From Streptomyces oryzae (GTDB taxonomy: Bacteria; Actinomycetota; Actinomycetes; Streptomycetales; Streptomycetaceae): a stretch of 35,745 nt of DNA. The translations under genes and the position numbers were made by a program. The notes beneath the pieces were generated by a model. The model worked only from the letters and a program-made list of their open reading frames with translations, ran no database searches and was not told where the DNA came from. Shown here in pieces: positions 15,087 through 25,304 of the stretch (position 1 is the stretch's first letter; every line of letters begins with the position of its first letter). The stretch is taken from positions 1-35,745 of the forward strand of contig NZ_JADKMA010000063.1 of NCBI RefSeq assembly GCF_017676365.1, given 5' to 3'.

Positions 15087-15143
15087 CCACCACCGTTGTG
15101 GGCGGCCCGCCGAACGGGCCGCCCCGCGGACTGACCACCACCG
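15080..15143. repeat. 16-bp direct repeat spanning the argG stop codon
   Basis: GGACTGACCACCACCG occurs at 15080-15095, where it includes the last codon and TGA of argG, and again at 15128-15143. The offset of 48 bases keeps the second TGA (15132-15134) in frame, with no stop between. A 10-bp-stem hairpin sits between the copies. Confidence 0.9.
15100..15124 (+). terminator. First hairpin after argG
   Basis: GGGCGGCCCG (15100-15109) pairs perfectly with CGGGCCGCCC (15115-15124) around a 5-base loop, 13 bases after the argG stop. No T-run follows. Confidence 0.6.
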
Positions 15144-15187
15144 GATGCCGCAGGACGACCGGGCATCGGACAACCGGACGCTGGACA

Positions 15188-15220
15188 GGCCGGCTCGGCG
15201 GCGAGGGCGCCGAGCCGGCC
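15188..15220 (+). terminator. Second, stronger hairpin after argG
   Basis: A perfect 13-base stem, GGCCGGCTCGGCG (15188-15200) with its complement at 15208-15220 and a 7-base loop, followed by TCTTGCTG. This is probably the main argG terminator. The rest of the gap to 15381 has no recognisable gene. Confidence 0.7.
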
Positions 15221-15381
15221 TCTTGCTGCCGCCGAGCAGGCCTTATTGTGCCGTCGAGCCGGCGGGGCGGGCTTTTCTCGGGCCTCTCAGGACCAGCGGT
15301 CCAACCGTGCGGCGATCTCCGTACGCTGGGCGCTGGACGGCGGTCGGCGCCGCCCGACGCAGCGTCAGGAGCCGCCTCTTC

Positions 15382-15441
15382 ATGCACAGTCCCGCCATGC
15401 ACAGTCCCGCCATGCACAGCTTGGCCATGCACAGCCCCGCC
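15382..15441 (+). repeat. Four 15-bp repeats, each with an in-frame ATG
   Basis: Units of ATGCACAGTCCCGCC: copies 1 and 2 are identical, copy 3 differs at several bases (encoding MHSLA) and copy 4 at one. They form the extreme 5' end of the GH114-like gene, ahead of its signal peptide, and give a choice of four start codons. Confidence 0.95.
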
Positions 15442-16323
15442 ACGCGCAGCCGCACCCCGTGCAGCCCCGCCTCCCCGCCGGCCCGCAGGCGCCGGGTACC
15501 GGCCATCGTGGCCGTACTCCTCACGGTGGCCGCCATCGCCGGGTGCGGTGCCGGTCCGCGCGACGGCGCCCCGGGCGGGCGGGACCGCGCATCGAAGGCG
15601 GCCCGGCCCGCTCCGCCGCCCGTGCACGCGGGCTTCGACTACCAGATCGGCGGCGCCTACCCACCGCCCGAGGGGGTGCGTGTGGTCTCCCGGGACCGTG
15701 GGCAGTCCCCCGCCTCCGGGCACTACAACATCTGCTACGTCAACGGCTTCCAGGCCCAGCCCGACGCACTCGACCGGTGGCAGCGGCACCATCCCGAACT
15801 GGTGCTGCACACCCGGGGCGGCAAGCCGGTGATGGACACCGACTGGAACGAGGCGCTGCTCGACACCTCGACCGCCGCCCGCCGCAAGGCGCTGGCCCGC
15901 ATCGTCGGACGGTGGATCGACGGCTGCGCCGAGAAGGGGTTCCAGGCCGTCGAGCTGGACAACCTCGACTCCTACGAACGCTCCGGAGGGCGCCTCACCG
16001 AGGCCGACAACGTGGCGTTCGCCGCGCTGCTGACGCGGCGTGCCCACCGCAGTGGACTGGCGGCCGGGCAGAAGAACGCCGGGGAACTGCTGGCGCGGCG
16101 TACCACGATGGGATTCGACTTCGCGGTGACCGAGGAGTGCGGGCAGTACAAAGAGTGCGGGCAGTACGCGAAGGCGTACGGCGACCGCGTGCTGGATGTC
16201 GAGTACACCGCCAAGGGGCTGGCAGCGGCCTGCCGCACCTGGGGCAAACGGCTGTCGATCGTCGGACGCGACCTGGACGTCAGGCCCGAAGGAGAGGACG
16301 GGTACGTCCACGAGCGGTGCTGA
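15382..16323 (+). CDS. GH114-like (endo-alpha-1,4-polygalactosaminidase family) lipoprotein
   Basis: Up to 313 residues. The mature domain matches the GH114 TIM-barrel family: GFDYQIGGAYPPPEGVRVVS, HYNICYVNGFQAQP, KPVMDTDWNEALLD, FQAVELDNLDSY (acidic strand end), AGQKNAGELL and VTEECGQYKECGQYAKAYGD. Such enzymes cleave galactosaminogalactan-type polymers or related polysaccharides; here it would act at the cell surface, because VPAIVAVLLTVAAIAGC is a lipoprotein signal with C55 as the lipidated residue. The N-terminus is a 15-base repeat encoding MHSPA four times, giving four in-frame ATGs (15382, 15397, 15412, 15427); AGGAG lies 11 bases before the first. The gene ends in a 21-base tandem duplication that starts with its TGA. 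Confidence 0.8.
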   Translation: MHSPAMHSPAMHSLAMHSPATRSRTPCSPASPPARRRRVPAIVAVLLTVAAIAGCGAGPRDGAPGGRDRASKAARPAPPPVHAGFDYQIGGAYPPPEGVRVVSRDRGQSPASGHYNICYVNGFQAQPDALDRWQRHHPELVLHTRGGKPVMDTDWNEALLDTSTAARRKALARIVGRWIDGCAEKGFQAVELDNLDSYERSGGRLTEADNVAFAALLTRRAHRSGLAAGQKNAGELLARRTTMGFDFAVTEECGQYKECGQYAKAYGDRVLDVEYTAKGLAAACRTWGKRLSIVGRDLDVRPEGEDGYVHERC

Positions 16324-16362
16324 ACCGGTCCGCACGCATCGTGAACCGGTCCGCTCGCATCG
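16321..16362 (+). repeat. 21-bp tandem duplication beginning with the GH114-like gene's stop codon
   Basis: Two 21-base units (16321-16341 and 16342-16362) that differ at one base (A versus T in the CGC-A/T-CGC part). Each starts with TGA; the first is the stop of the GH114-like gene and the second is in frame with it. Confidence 0.95.
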
Positions 16363-16408
16363 AATTGGCCCTGCCCGGATCCGCTCAGCGCCCGTAGCGT
16401 CCCGGGTC

Positions 16409-17254
16409 ATGAGACTCCGTACTGTTGACGCCTTCGCCACCGCCCCCTACACCGGCAACCCCGCCGCTGTCGTACTCCTGGACGCGGACGGCTTTCCGGA
16501 GGACTCCCGCCTCCAGGCCCTCGCCGGGGAGCTGAATCTCTCCGAGACCGCCTACGCGCACCCCCTCACCGACGACCCGGAAGCCGACTGGGCGCTGCGC
16601 TGGTTCACACCGACCACCGAGGTGGACATGTGCGGCCACGCCACGCTGGCCACCGCGCATCTGCTCGCCGAGGACGGCCTGCTGGCCGAGGGCGAGCGGG
16701 TGCGCTTCCGTACCCGCAGCGGGGTGCTCAGCGCCTCCCGCGAGCCGGACGCCACGCTCACCCTGGACTTCCCCACCGCCGAGCTGACGCCGGTTCCGGT
16801 GCCGGACGGCGTCGGGCAGGCGTTCGACACCGAGGCGGTGGCGGCCTGGGACACCGGCACGCTTGGGATGCTGGTACTGGAGCTATCCGATGAGAAGACG
16901 CTGCGCGAACTGGCCCCCGCGGCCGAAGCCGTGGCCGCGCTTCCCGCACCGGTCGTGATCGTGACCGCCGCAGCGGCGCCGTCGGCGGCGGGCCCCGCGG
17001 CCGGGGAGCCGGGACACGACTTCGTCTCCCGGGTGTTCGCCCCCTCCCAGGGCCTCCCGGAGGACCCCGTCACCGGCAGCGCGCACACCGCGCTGGCCCC
17101 GCTGTGGTCCGGCCGGCTCGGCCGCGACACCCTGACGGGTCTGCAGGCGTCGCGGCGCACCGGCTACGTCCGCACCACACTGCGCGGCGACCGCACCCTG
17201 CTCGGCGGCCGGGCCAGCACCGTGCTGGACGCGGAGCTGCGCACGCAGCTGTAG
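16409..17254 (+). CDS. PhzF family protein
   Basis: A 281-residue PhzF-fold protein with the diaminopimelate-epimerase-like double domain. N-terminal features are VDAFATAPYTGNPAAVVLLD and LNLSETAY (E46 matches the catalytic Glu of PhzF); EVDMCGHATLATAHLL (H77) and EDPVTGSAHTALAPLW follow. PhzF itself isomerises DHHA in phenazine synthesis, but most homologues lie outside phenazine clusters and their substrates are unknown; no phenazine genes are seen here. No SD precedes the ATG, while TAGCGT (16395-16400) ends 8 bases before it, which suggests a leaderless mRNA. It is convergent with the CPBP protease gene, sharing a hairpin terminator. Confidence 0.9.
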   Translation: MRLRTVDAFATAPYTGNPAAVVLLDADGFPEDSRLQALAGELNLSETAYAHPLTDDPEADWALRWFTPTTEVDMCGHATLATAHLLAEDGLLAEGERVRFRTRSGVLSASREPDATLTLDFPTAELTPVPVPDGVGQAFDTEAVAAWDTGTLGMLVLELSDEKTLRELAPAAEAVAALPAPVVIVTAAAAPSAAGPAAGEPGHDFVSRVFAPSQGLPEDPVTGSAHTALAPLWSGRLGRDTLTGLQASRRTGYVRTTLRGDRTLLGGRASTVLDAELRTQL

Positions 17255-17308
17255 CCCCTTCCGCCGCACGTACCCCCGAACACACGCACCCTCCCCGCAC
17301 GCGTCAGC

Positions 17309-17335
17309 CTGCCCACGCCCTCAGGGCGTGGGCAG
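17309..17335. terminator. Hairpin terminator between convergent PhzF and CPBP genes
   Basis: CTGCCCACGCCC (17309-17320) pairs perfectly with GGGCGTGGGCAG (17324-17335), a 12-base stem with a three-base loop. The loop TCA is the stop codon of the CPBP gene read on the minus strand, so the arm at 17324-17335 also encodes its last four residues. It can serve both strands. Confidence 0.75.
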
Positions 17336-18136
17336 CCAGTCCACCCGCCCCGCGAGCAGCGCGTATCCGACGAAGGCGACGATGTCGATCAGCGCATGGG
17401 CCGCGACCAGCGGCCCCACGCGCCCCCAACGCCGGTAGAGGACCCCGAAGACGAGGCCCATCGCCAGGTTGCCGAAGAAGCCTCCGATGCCCTGGTAGAG
17501 GTGGTAGGAACCGCGCAGTACCGCGCTGGCGGAGAGCGACGCGAGCGGCGCCCAGCCGAGCTGGTCGAGCCGGCGCAGCAGATAGCCGACGACGATCACC
17601 TCCTCCAGCACGGAGTTCTGCACGGCGGAGGCGATCAGTACCGGATACTTCCACCACACGCCGGGCAGCGACTCCGGCTCCACGGTGAGGTTGAAGCCGC
17701 CGGCCTGGGCCAGCAGATAGAGCCCGATCCCGCAGCCGCCGATGCCGGCCGCCACCGCGGCACCCCAGCCCAGGTCGAAGGCAGGGCGACGGCGGTCGAA
17801 CCCCAGCACCCGCAGCCCGCCCGCGCCCTCGCGCGTCAGCAGATGCGCGACCAGTGCGACGGGCACCAGCGCGGTCGCGATCCCGAACAGCTGCCAGGCG
17901 AGGTCGAGCCACGGCCGGCCGGGCGCCTGGGAGGAGTTGAGCTTCGCCGCCTGATCCGCCAGCCCGCCCGGCTTCGTCACCGCGCCGAGGAAACTGATCA
18001 GCGACGAGACGGCGCTGGCCCCCAGCGAGAGGGCGAGCACGAGCAGCAGCTCGGTACGGAGCCACTGCCGCGGCAGCCGGCCGGCGGGGGCCGCCGCCGG
18101 TACGGGCAGCGGGTCGTCAGCCGCCTGTGCGCGCAC
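17321..18136 (-). CDS. CPBP family intramembrane metalloprotease
   Basis: A 271-residue polytopic membrane protein of the CPBP (CAAX protease/bacteriocin-processing, Abi) family. Catalytic motifs are SVLEEVIVVGYLLRR (E178, E179), GSYHLYQG (H212) and AAHALIDIVAF (H247, D251), the usual EExxxR-FxxxH-HxxxD/N set apart from a Tyr-rich variant around the first His. About seven hydrophobic segments are visible. It probably cleaves or matures a membrane or peptide substrate that is not identified. I prefer GTG 18136, which has GGAGG six bases upstream; an in-frame GTG at 18205 would add 23 residues with a poorer site. Upstream, 111 bases away, is the glutamate-cysteine-ligase-like gene in the same direction. 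Confidence 0.88.
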   Translation of the reverse strand: MRAQAADDPLPVPAAAPAGRLPRQWLRTELLLVLALSLGASAVSSLISFLGAVTKPGGLADQAAKLNSSQAPGRPWLDLAWQLFGIATALVPVALVAHLLTREGAGGLRVLGFDRRRPAFDLGWGAAVAAGIGGCGIGLYLLAQAGGFNLTVEPESLPGVWWKYPVLIASAVQNSVLEEVIVVGYLLRRLDQLGWAPLASLSASAVLRGSYHLYQGIGGFFGNLAMGLVFGVLYRRWGRVGPLVAAHALIDIVAFVGYALLAGRVDWLPTP

Positions 18137-18247
18137 CCGGACCTCCAGCTGTGGACGCCGTAACCATCCCGTTCCTTCCTGTCGCACCCCACCCGCCAGA
18201 CCCACAGCTTGCCTGACGGCTCTCGCGTACCCGGCATGGGGCAGGGC

Positions 18248-19744
18248 CTACGGCCCCTCGGTCCACGTATGAACCGGCGCGCCGTCCGCCGCGCGCTCAC
18301 AGTAGGCGCGGGTGACCGCGGCCAGCGCCTTCTCCCTGTCCAGACCGGATTCGACCGCACGGCGATAGGCCGCCGCCTGCCAGGAGGCGCCGTTGACGCG
18401 CAGCCGGCAGCGCTCCTCGATGATCGAGAGGTACCGGTCGCGGTCCGCCGGCTCCACGCCCCACGCGTCGAGCCCGGCGGCAGCCAGCGGCAGCAGTTCG
18501 TTGCGCACCAGCCGGGTGGCGGGCTGCCGGACCAGCCCCGTACCCCGTCCCGAGCGCGGCCACCACAGCTCCGCCTCGATCCCGTACCGGCACGCCGCGT
18601 CGAAGTTCCGCTCGGCGTACTCGAACGGCATCCGGTTCCACACCGGCCGCGGATCGTCGGCCAGCGCGCGGACCAGCCCGTAGTAGAAGGCCGTGTTGGC
18701 CAGTACATCGGCGACCGTCGGCCCCGCCGGCAGCACCCGGTTCTCCACCCGCAGATGGGGAGCGCCCTCCATCACCCCGTACACCGGCCGGTTCCAGCGG
18801 TAGATGGTGCCGTTGTGCAGCGTCAGCTCCGGCAGCGCGGGCACCCCTCCGTCGGCCAGCACGCGCTGGGTGTCCTCCTCGTCGCAGATCGGCAGCAGCG
18901 CGGGGAAGTAGCGCAGATTCTCCTCGAACAGGTCGTACGCGGAGGAGATCCAGCGCTCCCCGAACCACGTGCGCGGGCGTACGCCCTGGGCGCTCAGCTC
19001 GGGCGGACGCGTATCGGTGGCCTGGAGGAAGAGCGGAATCCGCGACTCGCGCCACAGTTCGTGCCCGAACAGGAACGGCGAGTTGGCCCCCATGGCGATC
19101 TGTGCGCCGCTGATGGCCTGCGCGGCGTTCCATACGTCGGCGAACCGTCCGGGTGTCACCTGAAGGTGCAGTTGTACGGAAGTGCAGGCCGATTCGGGCG
19201 CTATCGACTCCGACGTGCTCACCAGGTGTTCCACGCCGTCGATGTCGAGGGAGATCTCCTCCCCCCGCGCCGCCATGATCTGGTCGTTGAGCAGCCGATA
19301 GCGGTCATCCTCGGTGAGGTTGGCCAATGTCAGATCGCGCGCTGTGAGGGTCGGAAGAGTTCCGATCATGACAATACGCGCATCCACTTCACGCGCCTGC
19401 CGGTCGGCATATGCCAGCCCGGTGCGGAGTTCTTCGGAGAGCTGGTCGAGAACTCTTCCGGAGAGCGCGTGCGGCACGATATTCACTTCCAGATTGAACT
19501 GCCCCAGCTCTGTCTGGAAATCCGAACTCGCGATGTGCTGAAGGACCTCCGCATTCACCATGAGGGGCTGACCTTGGACGTCCGCGAGATTCAGCTCGAT
19601 CTCCAGCCCCATCAGATTCCTGGGCCGGTCGAACCTCTTCTCCTCCAGCAGCTGCCACAGTCCCTCGAGACACTTGTGCAGCTTGTGCCGGTACCGCCGT
19701 CGATCGGACAGGTCGAACCTGTCGGCGACGACCTTCTCTCCCAT
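18248..19744 (-). CDS. Glutamate-cysteine ligase family (GCS2-type) protein
   Basis: A 498-residue ATP-dependent carboxylate-amine ligase of the GCS2 superfamily. Residues 43-51 (NLMGLEIEL) and 78-88 (TELGQFNLEVN) are the Glu-rich ATP/Mg-binding strands; SACTSVQLHLQVTPGRFADV and LRVENRVLPAGPTVADVLAN follow, the latter matching the family E-x-R motif. Actinomycetes make mycothiol rather than glutathione, so the product here is unlikely to be glutathione; a gamma-glutamyl or other amide ligation is inferred. The ATG is chosen for its strong AGGGAGGAA site; the frame stays open upstream but encodes Pro/Arg-rich sequence with no domain. Confidence 0.87.
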   Translation of the reverse strand: MGEKVVADRFDLSDRRRYRHKLHKCLEGLWQLLEEKRFDRPRNLMGLEIELNLADVQGQPLMVNAEVLQHIASSDFQTELGQFNLEVNIVPHALSGRVLDQLSEELRTGLAYADRQAREVDARIVMIGTLPTLTARDLTLANLTEDDRYRLLNDQIMAARGEEISLDIDGVEHLVSTSESIAPESACTSVQLHLQVTPGRFADVWNAAQAISGAQIAMGANSPFLFGHELWRESRIPLFLQATDTRPPELSAQGVRPRTWFGERWISSAYDLFEENLRYFPALLPICDEEDTQRVLADGGVPALPELTLHNGTIYRWNRPVYGVMEGAPHLRVENRVLPAGPTVADVLANTAFYYGLVRALADDPRPVWNRMPFEYAERNFDAACRYGIEAELWWPRSGRGTGLVRQPATRLVRNELLPLAAAGLDAWGVEPADRDRYLSIIEERCRLRVNGASWQAAAYRRAVESGLDREKALAAVTRAYCERAADGAPVHTWTEGP

Positions 19745-20243
19745 CGGAGGGTTCCTCCCTGCTGGTGGATGCTGCCGGGGCCCCGGCCGAGCGTGCACCG
19801 ATGATGCCCTGCCACGCCACGGATAACGCCTGGCAGGCTGACGCGGCGGGTAACTGCCGCTAGGCTGGCGGATGCCGGACGGCACATTCCGACGGCATAC
19901 GGCGGCGTCCAGCCCTGGCGGCACACTTCTCCCGAAAAGCAGCGACGCCATCAGGCCGACCGCGTTTCCCGCAGATTCCGAGGTCATCGCCACCCCTTCG
20001 GCATCGCTGCAGGTGAAAAGGGAGCCGATTCGGCCGGTTATACCCTTACGGGAAACAACGGGCCACGTTAGCGGAAACACCTCTCGAACACATCTCGTAT
20101 AAACTGCGCGAACGAGGCAGAGACTTGGCGATCCCGGCCCGCCCCCGTCGAACCCTCCCAGCCGCGTCCGCGGCCATCCCCGCGCCGACACCGCCGTCGC
20201 GCCCCCGCCAGCACCATGTGTCTCCCAAGAGAGGCGACCCGCC
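19745..20243. other. Divergent intergenic region, no gene seen
   Basis: About 500 bases between two divergent genes. Open frames here have Pro/Arg-rich, non-protein-like content. TATAAA at 20098-20103 on the plus strand could be a -10 for the downstream gene, but its -35 is not convincing. I see no RNA gene or repeat. Confidence 0.4.
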
Positions 20244-20966
20244 ATGCCGCTGCACGTACCCTCGGCCCCGGCCCCAGCCCTGCGCAGTGTCCTGACCGCC
20301 CTCGGCTCCCCGAGAGCGGTCCGAGGCTCCCGGGCACCCCTGGCACTGCGCACCGCTCAAGGCCCCCTGCGTCCCGAACTCCCGCTCCCGGCGTACGAAC
20401 TGGCGCGCGTGGCGCCGCACGCCTCCGAACGCGCCGTCGAGCGCCCCTCCGGACGTACCCCCCGGCGCCCCTCCGGACGCCCGGCCGGACCCGCCGTCGA
20501 ACCGGCGGACACCTCGCCCCGCACCCGGCTGACCGGCTGGCGCTTCCTGCTGACCGACGAGGGTACCGAGGGTTCAGCCGGCGGCGACGGGGCACAGGGC
20601 GGCGCGTACGTCGGCACCGCCGAAGCGGTACTGACCGCGGACGGCTGGACGTTCGGACAGTTCAGGCAGGGCCCCTACGAACTGTCCACGGTGCGGGCGG
20701 TGCGGCAGGCCGAGCTGCTGCCGGCCCCGTACCAGCCGCGCCTGCTGTCGGTGCCGGAGCTGTACATGCTCACCCTGTGGCTGCACGCCGATGTCACGGC
20801 CGACCCGTGCGGCGGCGTTCCCGACCCTGCCGACCTGCTGATCCCGCTGGCCCCCGCGCCGCCCGGCATCGCCCCGCACACCGCGCACCGAGTGGACGCA
20901 CTGCTGCCCGTGCTGACCCGCAGACTGAACACCCCGGCGGCCTCGTTGCTGCGTACGCCCGCGTAG
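20244..20966 (+). CDS. Conserved hypothetical protein
   Basis: A 240-residue protein I cannot place in a named family. Residues 1-95 are low-complexity (Ala, Pro and Arg-rich) and probably disordered. The C-terminal ~140 residues look folded: RLTGWRFLLTDEG, YVGTAEAVLTADGWTFGQFR, GPYELSTVRAVRQAELLPAP, LSVPELYMLTLWLHADVTAD, DPADLLIPLAPAPPGIAP and HRVDALLPVLTRRL. No signal peptide or membrane segment is visible. The ATG is near a GAGAGGCG purine stretch. Position, between the ligase-like gene and DUF5999/gcvP, gives no clue to its role. Confidence 0.75.
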   Translation: MPLHVPSAPAPALRSVLTALGSPRAVRGSRAPLALRTAQGPLRPELPLPAYELARVAPHASERAVERPSGRTPRRPSGRPAGPAVEPADTSPRTRLTGWRFLLTDEGTEGSAGGDGAQGGAYVGTAEAVLTADGWTFGQFRQGPYELSTVRAVRQAELLPAPYQPRLLSVPELYMLTLWLHADVTADPCGGVPDPADLLIPLAPAPPGIAPHTAHRVDALLPVLTRRLNTPAASLLRTPA

Positions 20967-21264
20967 GAGCGGCTTCCGTCCTGCGACAGCCCCTGCGCCG
21001 CCGTGCGCCCCTCCGGATGGGCTAGTCTTCCGGATTACCCGAACCCCCCGAAATAACCGGGCAGTTGGGCGCAACCGCCCGTCAGGGTGGTGCGTCTGTG
21101 CGGTTGGGTACGAGCCGACACGAAATCCCTGCGGATTCGAGCCGGTAGGGGAACACTGGGAGTTGAACCGGGACGTACGCACGTACGTGGTTACGGGGGG
21201 AACGGCCATGCACGACAAGGTTCGCAGGACAGACGCCACAACACGACGGAAGACGACACCGACC
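20967..21264. other. Intergenic region upstream of the DUF5999 gene
   Basis: About 300 bases without a clear gene. A palindrome CACGTACGTG (21180-21189) and a GGGGGGAA tract (before an in-frame ATG at 21208) are visible. These may belong to the promoter or an alternative start of the DUF5999 gene. Confidence 0.4.
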
Positions 21265-21471
21265 ATGTGCCAGCACCAGCCACCGTGCCCCACAGCGGAT
21301 TCAGCAGACAGGGAGGCCGCGCAGCCCGTGGCCCACCACCCCGAGCAGGGCTGGAGCCTGCTCTGCAACGGAGTTCTGCTCTTCGAGGACACGGGAGAGT
21401 TGCTGCCGGACGGCCAGATCATCGCACCGCACAAGCCGCTGGGCACCCGGCACATCACCGCCGCCGCGTAG
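21265..21471 (+). CDS. DUF5999 family small protein
   Basis: A 68-residue protein of the DUF5999 family, common in Streptomyces and of unknown function: MCQHQPPCPTADSADREAA, then HHPEQGWSLLCNGVLLFEDT and GELLPDGQIIAPHKPLGT. Cys2, Cys8 and Cys34 with His4 and His24/25 could bind a metal, but this is inference. The start follows the family N-terminus MCQHQPPC; an in-frame ATG at 21208 with a purine-rich GGGGGGAA upstream would add 19 residues. It is followed by a strong hairpin shared with the convergent gcvP. Confidence 0.85.
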   Translation: MCQHQPPCPTADSADREAAQPVAHHPEQGWSLLCNGVLLFEDTGELLPDGQIIAPHKPLGTRHITAAA

Positions 21472-21550
21472 CCCGCGGCCGCGCACCCGCCGGGCTCTCA
21501 CCGTTCCCTCGGCGGAGAACGGCTCCCGCGGCGGAGAATACGGCGCACAA

Positions 21551-21587
21551 CGCAGTGGCCCCGCCCTCACCGGGCGGGGCCACTGCG
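21551..21587. terminator. Bidirectional terminator between DUF5999 and gcvP
   Basis: A perfect 16-base stem (CGCAGTGGCCCCGCCC at 21551-21566 with its complement at 21572-21587) and a 5-base loop TCACC. It is 80 bases after the DUF5999 stop and 15 bases after the gcvP stop on the other strand. Confidence 0.85.
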
Positions 21588-21601
21588 GCGCTCGGCGCCG
21601 G

Positions 21602-24508
<2,907 letters not shown>

Positions 24509-24542
24509 CTGCGGGGGCCTCCTGGTCTGTGCGACCTGCGAG

Positions 24543-24563
24543 GGGCACCTTTCACGGGTGCCC
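24543..24563 (-). promoter_or_regulatory. Expression-platform hairpin of the glycine riboswitch
   Basis: GGGCACC and GGTGCCC form a 7-base stem with a 7-base loop, just downstream of the second aptamer and about 35 bases before the gcvP start codon (about 17 before its SD). It may act as terminator or as part of the switching structure; there is no long T-run, so control could also be of translation. Confidence 0.5.
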
Positions 24564-24564
24564 G

Positions 24565-24785
24565 GACGGCCTCCCCCTCTGTCATCTCAACCTGAGAGTT
24601 TCACCGGCCGCCCAGGTGCGGGGCGCTCGGCTTACACCGTCGGTGAGGAGGGGCTTCGGCGCTGGTCCGGGCCCGCCCTGCTTTCCAGAGTGACCTCGTC
24701 CGCGCGGTACGTGAGCCTGAGAGATTCCGGGGAGGAGTTGCTCCTTCGGCGCCTCCGGAAGCTGCACCGGAGGACTCTCCCGCAC
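24565..24785 (-). promoter_or_regulatory. Tandem glycine riboswitch upstream of gcvP
   Basis: Read on the minus strand there are two aptamers in a row. The first has the hallmark GCCGAAGGAGCAACTCC and AATCTCTCAGGCTCACGTAC, ending near CTCTGGAAAGC. The second has GCGCCGAAGCCCCTCC, GGTGAAACTCTCAGGTTGAG and GACAGAGGGGGAGGCC. The paired CCGAAG and CTCTCAGG cores are the conserved glycine-aptamer signature. Such switches turn on glycine cleavage genes when glycine is abundant. The aptamers are linked by about 20 GC-rich bases. Exact ends are approximate. Confidence 0.92.
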
Positions 24786-24804
24786 GGGGTCGGCAGCCAC
24801 CTTG

Positions 24805-24832
24805 AGCGTATCAGCGCCCCCTTGAGTGGTAA
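24805..24832 (-). promoter_or_regulatory. Possible promoter for the gcvP leader
   Basis: TTACCA (24832-24827) and TACGCT (24810-24805) on the minus strand with a 16-base spacer, about 20 bases before the first riboswitch aptamer. CTTGAG occurs twice 20 bases apart (24801 and 24821) and inverted at 24844-24849, which might be a regulator site. Confidence 0.35.
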
Positions 24833-24926
24833 CCCGGAGTGCGCTCAAGTAGCCATCCGTCGAAAAGTGCCGTTTCGTGGTGAATACGAGCGTGAACAGC
24901 ACGTCGCTACCCGGTGGAGGAGACCC

Positions 24927-25304
24927 GTGCAGACCGACATAGATCCGCGGAGCCTGATCGGCCGCAAGGCGTTCGACAGCGAGGGAGTCAAGATCGGCAC
25001 AGTCGACGAGGTCTACCTCGACGACGCCACGGGCGAACCGGAGTGGGCCGCGCTGCGCACCGGCCTCTTCAGCCGCGACGCCTTCGTCCCGCTGGAGCCC
25101 TCCAGCCTGGACGAGACCGGGCTGCGCGTCCCGTTCGAGCGTGCCCTGATCAGGGGAGCGCCCGACTTCGGCGTCGGCCGGCACCTCTCCCCGCAGCAGG
25201 AGCTCCAGCTCTACCGGCACTACGGGCTCGACGTCCCGGCCGACGGCGAGGCGCCCACGCCTGCGGACCGCGACTTCGGCCGGATCGCCGGCGCAGGGGA
25301 CTGA
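24927..25304 (+). CDS. PRC-barrel domain protein
   Basis: A 125-residue protein made of one PRC-barrel domain: LIGRKAFDSEGVKIGTVDEV, YLDDATGEPEWAALRTGLFS, AFVPLEPSSL and GLRVPFERALIRGAPDF, followed by LSPQQELQLYRHYGL. Such stand-alone Streptomyces proteins are often annotated as stress or photosystem-barrel-like; the function is unknown. GTG 24927 is chosen because GGAGGAG lies 6 bases before it. It is divergent from gcvP and its last 85 bases overlap the 3' end of the convergent dinB frame, an unusually long overlap. Confidence 0.85.
   Translation: MQTDIDPRSLIGRKAFDSEGVKIGTVDEVYLDDATGEPEWAALRTGLFSRDAFVPLEPSSLDETGLRVPFERALIRGAPDFGVGRHLSPQQELQLYRHYGLDVPADGEAPTPADRDFGRIAGAGD

Noticed and set aside
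14989..15381. Long upstream extension of the GH114-like frame
   Set aside because: The extra ~130 codons overlap argG and the terminator hairpins and are Arg/Pro-rich. The lipoprotein signal begins after 15382.
16135..16167. Internal 15-base repeat in the GH114-like gene as a recent duplication
   Set aside because: The related family pattern C-x-x-Y-x-x-C-x-x-Y already has this shape, so the repeat need not be a duplication; noted only in passing.
16196..16408. Extended PhzF frame starting at 16196
   Set aside because: It would overlap the GH114-like gene by 128 bases. The family N-terminus begins at ATG 16409.
19745..20353. N-terminal extension of the glutamate-cysteine-ligase-like frame
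   Set aside because: No domain or SD-supported start. The ATG at 19744 has a strong SD and the family N-terminus.
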